Source of the DNA: DASSUW01 sp963789005
GTDB taxonomy: Bacteria; Actinomycetota; Thermoleophilia; Solirubrobacterales; Solirubrobacteraceae
Length of the DNA: 64,000 bases
Assembly (NCBI GenBank): GCA_963789005.1
Contig: CAWBIZ010000015.1
Location: 372,001 to 436,000 of the forward strand
Direction of reading: 5' to 3'
The translations under genes and the position numbers were made by a program. Positions within the stretch are counted from its first letter, which is position 1, and each line of letters begins with the position of its first letter. The notes beneath the pieces are model-generated. The model ran no database searches. It was not told where the DNA came from and saw nothing but the letters and a program-made list of their open reading frames with translations. Below are positions 9,901 through 17,042 of this stretch, one piece after another.

Positions 9901-11729
9901 CGGCCCGCGGCATCGGCGTCCGGCGCGCGCATGACGGCTGGGTGTTCGCGATGGCACCCAGCCCCGACGGCGAGCGGATCGTCACCGGCGGCGGCGACGG
10001 CGCCGTACGCGTGTGGGACACGAGCGGCGGCCGCGCGCTGACGACGATCGAGAGCCCGGGCGACGAGATCTACGGCGTCGCCTTCAGTCCGGACGGCGAG
10101 AAGCTGGCGAGCACCGGCGCGAACGGCACGGTCGCGCTGTTCGACGCCGACGGCGGCGGACGACGCGAGCTCCTCCGGACCAGCAGGAACAACTCCGGCA
10201 ACGGCGTCGACTTCAGCCCTGACGGGACCCGCGTCGTCGTGCCGCTGGTGGACGGCTCGGTTCGCATCCTCCCGGTCGACGGGAACGGGTCGGCCACGGT
10301 CCTGCGCGGTCACGGCGACGTCGCGTACGCCGCGAGGTTCGACGCGACGGGCCGACGCGTCGTGAGCGCGAGCGTCGACGGCACCGCGCGTGTGTGGGAC
10401 GTTGCGGACGGGACCGCCATCACGCTGCCGCACCGGACCGCGGTGTTCGGCGCGACGTTCTCTCCCGATGGCCGCCGCGTCGCCACGATGCCGAGGACGG
10501 GCTCGTCCGCTTATGGAACGCGGACGGCAGCGGCCGCCCGGCGAGCTTCCGCACTGCACGTCAGGGCGGGATATCCGTCCGCTTCAGCGAGGACGGCCGC
10601 CGGGTCGTCACAACGAGCGAGGACGGCATCGTGCGGATCTGGGATGTGGAGGGCGGTCCCGCGCTCGGCGAGCTCAAGGGGCACCGTGGCCGGGCGCTGC
10701 AGGCGGACTTCGTGCCGGTACGCGCAACGCCGTCGTCAGCGCCGGCGAGGACGGGACGTTGCGCGTCTGGCAGCCTCCCGCGACCGCGATGCTCGAGGGC
10801 CCGGTCACCGACGTCGCGTACGGCGACGACGGCAGGTCGATCGTCAGCGGCGGGTCCGACGGCGTCGTGCGTGTGTGGAACGTCGCCACCGGGTCGCTGC
10901 GGCGACTCGAAGGGCACCTGGCGCTGAGCACGGCCGAGTTCGCGGTGGGCGGGGCGCGCGTCATCAGCGCCTCCCAGGACACGACCGTCCGGATCTGGGA
11001 CGTCGAGCGGGGTCAGGTCGCAACTCGTCGACGCCCGTTCGGGAAGAGTGCCGCCGCCTTCGACCCGTCCGGCGCCCGGATCGTGTACGCGGGCAGATCC
11101 GTGGGACGGATCTTCGTCGACAAGCTCGACGGTGACGGACGGTGTGGTGATCGAGGGCGGGCGCACGAACACGCTCGATGTCTCGTTCAGCCCCGACGGC
11201 AAGCACGTGCGAGCGCCTCCGGCGACGGCACGGCGCGGATCTGGAGCGCGACGACCGGACGGCTCGAGCGGACGTTGCGCGGGCACGACGAGGCGGTTGC
11301 CTCGGCGGCCTACAGCCGGGATGGGTCGCGCGTCGTGACCGCGGGTGCGGACGGCACGGTCCGGGTCTGGACCCTCGCCGGCGGGCGGGCGGTGATCATG
11401 CGCGGGCACGAGGGCCCGGTGGAGTCGGCGTCGTTCGACCGAGCGGGCGATCGGGTCGTCTCCGCGGGGCAGGACGGGACGGTCCGGGTCTGGGACACGG
11501 CGGGCGGGGAGACGCTCGTGCTGCTCTACACGCACGTGGGCAGCGCGACGGCGGCGGCCTTCAGCCCGGACGGGACGACGGTCGTCAGCGCTGGGGTCGA
11601 CGGTGTCGTGCGCTTCACCCCGTGCGAGGTCTGCGGACCGCTCAGCACCGTTCTGCGGATCGCTCGTACGCGCGCGCGCTGCGGCTGAGCAGCGTCGACC
11701 GCGAGCGGTTCCTGCCGAGCGACGAGTGA
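6957..11729 (+). CDS. SARP/BTAD-nSTAND-WD40 giant regulator, interrupted by five frameshifts
   Basis: With the frameshifts repaired this is a ~1,590-residue protein. Order: OmpR-type DNA-binding domain (1-95), BTAD helical domain (95-250), a P-loop GEHGIGKS at ~295, a second P-loop GPSGSGKSS at ~532 in an nSTAND1-like NTPase (preceded by FFGRERLV), one membrane helix at ~900-925, then 14 WD40 repeats ending in VRVWD-like strands, enough for two seven-bladed propellers. Such proteins are AfsR-like signal-sensing transcription regulators. Breaks lie near 10489, 10716, 11136, 11208 and 11665; their net change is minus three bases, so the first and last frames agree. The uninterrupted frame from the TTG start ends at 11135; the true C-terminus reads LSSVDRERFLPSDE. 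The membrane helix implies a membrane-tethered regulator. Confidence 0.85.
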
Positions 11730-11753
11730 GTCGCGGGGCGAGCGCCGCGTAGT

Positions 11754-12414
11754 TCAGTGCAGCACTCTGACGGCTCTGACGCTTGGTCGGCCGGGCGCCA
11801 TGCCTCTCGTCGACGCCGACCGGCAGGACTCCGGACCCGCAGAGGCAGCACTCGGCGGAGGATCCAGGCTCGGCTCGGCGTGAGGAACGTCGCCTCGAGA
11901 TCCTCGAGTCTCGAGGACGGCGTCGATCGTCATGTCGGTGATCACGGGCCCCGTCCTAGGCCGGCCGGCTCTCGGGGGAGCATCGCCATCGCGAGGAACC
12001 AGGTGGGGACCGGGCGCTTCGCCGTCCTCAGTCGCGGGACGAGATCCAGGAGCTGGGCGGCGACGTGCGAGTCGCCGGGATCAATGGCCAGGTGCTGACC
12101 CCGCTTCCCTTGAACTGGTCAGTGCGGAGCGCGGCCGCCTGGTCTGAGATGAGCTCCTCTCATCGTGTCGGTCTTCACCCAGACCAGCGCACGGCCTTCG
12201 CCGTCGTCGAGCTCGGCACTGTCGACGATCTCGTCTCCGGAATGTCCATGACGCTGGAAATCATGTCGGAGAACAGCCGCACATCGTCTCCTCGCCCGAT
12301 CCACGAGGCCGACGAGAGCCATCACCTGCACGGTCTCCTTGCCCTCTGAGTCGGGTACTCGATCAGCCGCACGGCAATGGGGTTGCGCGGCGGCGGGGTT
12401 CTGCGATCGCTCAC
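11754..12414 (-). pseudogene. unrecognised protein gene downstream of lanC-like gene, many frameshifts
   Basis: The start is well supported: GTG at 12414 overlaps the stop of the lanC-like gene (GTGA) and follows GGAAGGAGG. The first frame gives only 30 codons, but switching frames recovers protein-like stretches with high third-position GC: IAVRLIEYP, DSEGKETVQVMALVGLVDR, LFSDMISSVMDIP, GDEIVDSAELDDGEGRAL, EELISDQAAALRTDQFKG, HLAIDPGDSHVAAQLLDL, VPTWFLAMAMLPREP and LEDLEATFLTPSRAWILRR. The implied product is ~210 residues, without a recognised domain. At least six frameshifts are needed. Position at the end of the kinase-HopA1-LanC operon suggests a linked role. Confidence 0.5.
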
Positions 12415-13668
12415 CGCTTCCTCCTTCCGGGGTCGCTCGACTGTAGACGTACTCGGCCGAGTGTCAACCCTTCGATGGCATCGATGATCAGCGGGGTGGC
12501 CATGCTGGCGTCCGGCAGCCGGAGGTAGAACAGGCCGATCCCGGCGAGCCCGAGCAGGAGGCCGGCGTCGCGCCCGTCGGGGCACCCGCACGGGAAGCCT
12601 CTGCCCGCGGCCGGGTGGCGGTCGATGCCGCGCTGGCCGATCTCGCGCGGGCCGGCGAGCGGTCCGTGACGTCGCCCGCGTAGAGCAGCACGTCGCCGAC
12701 GCCGGCGGCGCCGTGGCAGAGCGAGAAGTCGTCGGGGCTGGCGAGCAGCTCGGCGGCGGCCGCGCGCGCGCGAGCGCCGCGCCGGCGGCGGCGTCGGCGC
12801 TGCCGAGCCCACAGCGCAGCGGGCGCGACAGCGCGATCCCCGGCGCCCCGTGGCACCACGAGCCGGCGCACGGGCGCCGGGACGTCCCGGCCCGCCGCGC
12901 GGGCGATGCCGCGCAGGTCGGGCCACCCGCCGGCGCGACGTCGAACCACGACCGCTCGTAGTCGAAGGCGCGCTCGCACCCGTCGCGAAAGCGGGCCTCG
13001 CCGGTCGCGCGCGAAGAGCTCGGACAGCGCATGGCCGATCCCGGCGGCGCCGTGGGCGTAGCCGCACAGGTCGTGGTCGAGCGCCGCGTGCGGCCCACGA
13101 CCAACCCGCCGCCGAGCGGTTCGCGCGCGCGATCAGCACGTCGCCGAGGAGCCCGCGGCGCTTCGACGCAGCCCGGGCTCTTCGAGCGGGCCGGCGAGCG
13201 CGAGCAGCGCCAGTGCGGCGCCGGCGGCGCCGTCGGAGACGTCGAGGGCGTCGACCCGGCTCGCGTCCCCGCGCCACCAGCGACGCGGGCGTCCTCGCGT
13301 GCAGCCTCGGAGCCGTGCAGGCGGCGACCCGCGCGGCGGCGTACGCGATGCCGAGCCGGCCGGCGTGCAGGCCGCCGGTGCCGACGCGATCGGCGTGTGT
13401 GGTCGCGCTGGCGGATCGCGCCGATCGCGGTCGCGCGGAGGCGGTCGTCGTCGAGTGCCGCCGCGGCTTCGGCGAGGAAGATCGCCACGCCGCTCGTGCC
13501 GTCGTAGAGATCGGGCCCGAGCGCGGCGTACGTCCGGCGGCTCCCGAGCGGCCGGCGCTCGTCGCCCGGCAGCGCGCCCATCCAGCTGCAGCGGCCATCG
13601 AACCAGATCGCCGAGCCCGCGAGTCGCGCGCGATGGTCGCGGCCGTCGGCGAGGATCTCAGAGGACAT
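12411..13668 (-). pseudogene. LanC-like lanthionine cyclase, multiple frameshifts
   Basis: The implied ~419-residue protein has the LanC toroid features spread over three frames: DGTSGVAIFLAEAA early, HAGRLGIAYA, CGYAHGAAGIGHAL near 13050, the zinc-ligand motif WCHGAPGI near 12850, and the second zinc-ligand motif SLCHGAAGVG near 12710. LanC cyclases bind zinc through two cysteines and a histidine and add a cysteine thiol to dehydroamino acids. All zinc motifs are readable, so only the frame is broken (at least seven shifts). ATG at 13668 overlaps the end of the HopA1-like gene; the stop overlaps the next start. Either a decayed gene or poor local sequence. Confidence 0.75.
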
Positions 13669-14617
13669 GGCCGCCGGCCGATCCCGCCACGAGATACGGG
13701 GCGTCGCAGGCTGAGGCCGGACGCGGCGAACCGCCGCTCGACGGCCTCGAGCCGGGTGTCGAGGTCGCGCGCGCGCCGTTCATAGGCGTCGACGATGCCC
13801 TCGGCCACGAGCCGGCAGCGGCTGGAGCCGAAGCTCCCGCCGAGCGACGCGCGGTGCTCGCCGACGGCCACGCCGGCGGCGAGCGGCTTGGCGAACGCGG
13901 GCACGGTCGCCCGCAGGTGCGGCGCGCAGTCGGCGACGACCTGTCGCAGCTCGGGCTGCAGGAAGCCGGCGAGGTACAGCACGGCGGCGTCGCAGCGCAC
14001 GAACGCGGCCGGGTTGTCGACGACCTTGAGGACGAAGGCGACGCCGGCGCGGTTGAGCACCCGCGTGCAGCTCCGCGACGAAGGGCGCGGCTCCCGCCGC
14101 GGTCAGGTGGAAGTACACCCGCAGCTCGACGTCGTCGTCGCCGATGTCCGGCACCACGTCGCCGAACGCGGTGTAGAAGCCCGGCGACGCGTCGCGATGC
14201 TCCTTCGCGCGCGGGAGGCCGGCCGTCGACGCGCCCGTGCGCCGGCACTCGGCCGCGCGGACGTCGACCCGCAGGCCCTCGCGCGTCGACCGTGAGCTCC
14301 TCGGGGGCCGTGTCCACGATCTGCCAGCCCGGCTGCCAGCCGCCGCGACCGGCGTTCGCCTCCGACAGGGCGGCGACGAACGCTGCGATCGGCGGCGCCG
14401 GCACTGGCAGGAGACCCGAGATCGGCACCGGCGCGCCCTGGGTGTAGAAGCTCCGGTACAGCGTCCCCTCGAGCGCGCGAACCAGATAGGCGCGGGCGGG
14501 CAGCGTCGCGCCCGCCGGGACCGCTCGCACGCGGCGTCCGAACCACGCGTACGACGTCGGCGACGTCACCGCGGCTGCGCGCAGGGCCAGCCCCACGTGG
14601 TCGCGGTACGCCGTCAC
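13658..14617 (-). pseudogene. HopA1-like protein (lanthipeptide-linked lyase candidate), three frameshifts
   Basis: Reading through three one-base insertions gives a 318-residue protein. The N-terminus includes SPTSYAWFGRRV and GTLYRSFYTQGAP, the middle ELRVYFHLTAAGAAPFV, and the C-terminus AGVAFVLKVVDNPAAF, AAVLYLAGF and GSFGSSRCRLVAEGIVDAY, matching the HopA1 effector family fold. Insertions are near 14283, 14058 (GGG run) and 13699 (CCCC run); together they restore the original frame and the length is a multiple of three. In class V lanthipeptide clusters a HopA1-type protein works with an APH-type kinase. GTG at 14617 overlaps the kinase stop. Confidence 0.75.
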
Positions 14618-15675
14618 GCCGCCGTCCACAGCCCGAGCAGCTGCGCTGCCGCCTCGTCCGGTCGCCGCAGCACCGCGTGCCCGAGGTGCACGGCGTTGAG
14701 CAGGCTCGCGCGCACGTCGGGGAGCTGCTGCGCCTCCTCCACCGCCGCGGTCAGGAGCCGTGCGGCGGCGAACTGCGTAGCCCGGCGCAGGGTCGGGCCG
14801 AGCTCGGTCTCCGGCCGGCGCCGGTGGCTCGCGTAGGCCTCCCAGAAGGCCCGCAGCGCGGGCTGCATCCGCTGCAGCGTGGCCGCGGCGGCGCGAGGCA
14901 TGACGGCGCGCCCGTGGGGATCGAGGTCGGGCATCGTGCGCAGCCACGCACCGAGGTACTCGCCGAGGAACGCGCCGACGTCCTCCGCGGGGTCGCCGGC
15001 CCCGGCGAGCTCCCAGTCGATCATCACCAGGCGCGTCCAGCGGCGCAGGTGCGGCACGGCGAGGCAGTTGTCCCAGCGCACGTCGCCGTGGACGACGGCG
15101 TCTTCGACCCGCGCGGCGTCGAGCTCGTCGAGTCGCGTGCACAGCTCGCCGGAGCGCTGGACGAGCGAGACCAGCTCGAGCGCGGTGGCGCTCGACGTCT
15201 GGAAGGTCCGGAGATCGACGCGGTGCACGCCGCGCCGGGAGGCGACCGACGTCGGGAGCCCGGCGAGCGCGGTCGGGGCGATGCGGTGCAACTCGCCGAG
15301 CGCGCGCCCGACCTCCCGTGCGAGGCCGACGGAGTACCGGCCGCGGCGATGCTGGGCCACGAGGTCGCGCGCGCCGCTCGCCGCCTCGAGGACGAGCACC
15401 CCGCCGGCCGGGTCGTAGGCGGCGACGGTCGGCAGCCAGCGCGTCATGGCGCTCCCGGCGAGCCGGTCGAGCGTCGCCGCCTCGTGGGCCACGCCCGCGT
15501 CGCCCGCGGTGGCCGCGAGCTTGACCACGTAGCCGCGCTCTCCCTCGGCGGTCACCAGGAAGACGCTGTTGAGCCGCGAGGCGTCGACCACCTCCAGCCG
15601 CCCGTCGACCACGGCGCGCGGGCTGAGGAGCCTCCGCTCGAGCAGGTACTCCGCGACGTCCGCGACGTCGAGCAC
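14614..15675 (-). CDS. APH-type phosphotransferase, first gene of HopA1/LanC operon
   Basis: An intact 353-residue kinase-like protein of the aminoglycoside phosphotransferase superfamily: the Brenner motif is HGDVRWDN near residue 195 and the metal-binding aspartate is in MIDWELAGAGDPAEDV near 219. A lysine for ATP binding is in GYVVKLAA. Beside HopA1-like and LanC-like genes with 4-base overlaps, the likely role is phosphorylating serine or threonine of a peptide precursor, as the APH-type kinase does in class V lanthipeptide clusters. It could instead be a small-molecule kinase. Start is GTG at 15675; no strong ribosome site is seen. No precursor peptide gene was recognised nearby. Confidence 0.8.
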   Translation of the reverse strand: MLDVADVAEYLLERRLLSPRAVVDGRLEVVDASRLNSVFLVTAEGERGYVVKLAATAGDAGVAHEAATLDRLAGSAMTRWLPTVAAYDPAGGVLVLEAASGARDLVAQHRRGRYSVGLAREVGRALGELHRIAPTALAGLPTSVASRRGVHRVDLRTFQTSSATALELVSLVQRSGELCTRLDELDAARVEDAVVHGDVRWDNCLAVPHLRRWTRLVMIDWELAGAGDPAEDVGAFLGEYLGAWLRTMPDLDPHGRAVMPRAAAATLQRMQPALRAFWEAYASHRRRPETELGPTLRRATQFAAARLLTAAVEEAQQLPDVRASLLNAVHLGHAVLRRPDEAAAQLLGLWTAA

Positions 15676-15718
15676 GGGTATCGATTATCGACCGCGCGGG
15701 CAGGGCCTCGCAACTGGC

Positions 15719-15782
15719 TGTCAGCGCGTTGCAAGCGCGGTGAAGTCGCGTGTCAGCGGGCCGCAAGGGCGATGAAGGCGGG
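15719..15782. repeat. imperfect tandem repeat, 2 x 32 bp
   Basis: Two adjacent 32-base units (15719-15750 and 15751-15782), both starting TGTCAGCG and containing GCAAG and TGAAG, agree at 25 positions. They lie in the divergent region between the kinase operon and the secreted-protein gene, where they could be operator copies or a duplication scar. Confidence 0.6.
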
Positions 15783-15835
15783 GGAGCGGATGGTGATGGC
15801 ACTTGTCCACCCCGCCCCACAAGAGGAGCACCGCC

Positions 15836-16270
15836 ATGATTCGCCGCAACTCCCTGAAGTACACCCTCGCCGCCACCCTGGCAGCGGGCGCCGTCGCCGC
15901 CTCGCCGGCGCTGGCGGAGCCGATCGACACCTCCGCCAACCGCGCCGACAGCCCGACGGGCAGCCTGGCCGGCACGACCGAGCAGAACCTCAAGAAGCAG
16001 GACCTCCGCGGCGAGTTCGCCAAGGACACGGCGTTCCAGGCGGCCAAGGACGCGAAGCTCGCGCCCGGGCAGCCGGTCTTCCCGACCTACCACGACCCGC
16101 TGCCGCCCCGCAGCGTGAACACGTCCGCGCCCGCGACCAACGACGACGGCAGCGACATCGGTGTCTGGCTGCTCGTCCTCAGCGGTCTGGCCGGCGCCGG
16201 GCTCGTCGGCGGCGGAGCCGCCGGCATCACCCGCCACACGCGCCTGCGCGCGCGCCGCGTGGCCGTCTGA
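15836..16270 (+). CDS. exported membrane-anchored hypothetical protein
   Basis: A 144-residue protein with a signal peptide (positively charged MIRRN, hydrophobic core, cleavage after ASPALA near residue 27), a polar proline-rich middle, and a C-terminal membrane helix (GVWLLVLSGLAGAGLVGG) followed by an arginine-rich tail. This is the layout of an exported protein held at the membrane. ATG at 15836 follows AGAGGAG at good spacing. No known domain. It is divergent from the kinase-HopA1-LanC operon and shares the repeat-containing intergenic region. Confidence 0.75.
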   Translation: MIRRNSLKYTLAATLAAGAVAASPALAEPIDTSANRADSPTGSLAGTTEQNLKKQDLRGEFAKDTAFQAAKDAKLAPGQPVFPTYHDPLPPRSVNTSAPATNDDGSDIGVWLLVLSGLAGAGLVGGGAAGITRHTRLRARRVAV

Positions 16271-16284
16271 CCAATACCCCCGTG

Positions 16285-16312
16285 GGGGCGCCGGCAGCGA
16301 TGCCGGCGCCCC
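16285..16312 (+). terminator. hairpin after exported-protein gene
   Basis: A perfect 12-bp inverted repeat, GGGGCGCCGGCA with its complement, around the stable loop GCGA, 14 bases past the stop. Confidence 0.55.
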
Positions 16313-16343
16313 GCACGACCCCCCTCGAGAGAAAGGAAACGCT

Positions 16344-16568
16344 GTGATCCACCCGCTCATCCTCTGGCAGCTCGCGCGCCACCCGCACGGGCCCGTCAGC
16401 CCGTCGACCGTGGGCGAGCCGCCCCACCGCGAGCGCCGCTCGTCCGCCGTTCGGCCTCATCGTCAACCGGCGACCGACGACGTCGCCGCGCCTCCCCGGG
16501 CAGCGACGCGGCCGATGACCGCGCCGTGCACCGTGCCGAACTGCGCCGGCCATCGCAACCGGGCGTGA
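16344..16568 (+). CDS. small hypothetical protein
   Basis: A 74-residue open frame starting at GTG 16344 with GAAAGGA upstream. It begins with the hydrophobic MIHPLILWQLARHP, resembling short actinobacterial proteins that start MHPYL, followed by a charged region rich in Arg and Pro and two cysteines near the end (APCTVPNCAGH). No domain is recognised. The preceding hairpin suggests it is either attenuated read-through from the upstream gene or has its own promoter. The ribosome site is the main support. Confidence 0.45.
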   Translation: MIHPLILWQLARHPHGPVSPSTVGEPPHRERRSSAVRPHRQPATDDVAAPPRAATRPMTAPCTVPNCAGHRNRA

Positions 16569-16575
16569 CCCTCTC

Positions 16576-16603
16576 GATCGTCTACCCCTCGGGGTAGACG
16601 ATC
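16576..16603. terminator. hairpin between convergent genes
   Basis: GATCGTCTACCCC and its perfect complement (13-bp arms, 2-base centre) overlap the last codons and stop of the VOC gene. It separates it from the converging small gene and can act on both strands. Confidence 0.6.
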
Positions 16604-16956
16604 TGCTGTACGGCCCAGCCGTTGCCGTCGGGATCGCGGAAGAACACGAAGCGGCCCCACGGGAAGTCCTGCACGTCGCTCACCTCGACACCGCGGCTGC
16701 TGAGGTCCTCGTGCGCGGCCTCGATGTCGTCGACCACGAGCTGCAGCCCCTGGACCGAGCCGGGAGGCGTGTCGATGACGCCCTGTCCGAGCGCGATCGA
16801 GCACGCCGAGCCCGGGGGCGTGAGCTGGACGAACCGGATCTCGTCGCTGACGCGGTGATCGTGGTCGGCGTTGAAGCCGGCCTGGTCGACGTAGAACGCC
16901 TTGGCGCGGTCGACGTCGGAGACCGGGACGGCGACGAGCTCGAGCTTGAAGTCCAT
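16582..16956 (-). CDS. VOC (glyoxalase/bleomycin resistance) family protein
   Basis: A 124-residue vicinal-oxygen-chelate fold protein with two beta-alpha-beta modules: LVAVPVSDVDRAKAFYVDQA at the start and LQLVVDDIEAAHEDLSSRGV from ~73, ending FVFFRDPDGNGWAVQQ. Family members are metal-dependent isomerases, dioxygenases or drug-binding proteins; the glutamine near the end is a usual ligand position, but the substrate is open. ATG at 16956. Confidence 0.85.
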   Translation of the reverse strand: MDFKLELVAVPVSDVDRAKAFYVDQAGFNADHDHRVSDEIRFVQLTPPGSACSIALGQGVIDTPPGSVQGLQLVVDDIEAAHEDLSSRGVEVSDVQDFPWGRFVFFRDPDGNGWAVQQIVYPEG

Positions 16957-17042
16957 GCGACAACGATCGCAGGATCCTCGCCGCTGCGCGGGCCAACCGG
17001 GCGCCGGCGGCTTCGAGGCCGCGCTGGCGTACGCTCCGGGAG

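Noticed and set aside
7341..10559. A 1,072-codon minus-strand open frame opposite the SARP-STAND regulator
   Set aside because: Its composition is that of a shadow frame; the plus strand carries P-loops, BTAD and WD40 repeats.
12065..12349. Plus-strand 94-codon open frame in the degenerate region
   Set aside because: The minus strand in the same place shows better third-position GC and continuous protein-like segments linked to a ribosome site.
13658..14617. HopA1-like gene as a type III secretion effector
   Set aside because: No secretion genes; an actinobacterial context beside APH and LanC genes fits a biosynthetic role.
15676..15835. Lanthipeptide precursor gene upstream of the kinase
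   Set aside because: No minus-strand small frame with start, ribosome site and Ser/Thr/Cys-rich end is present there.
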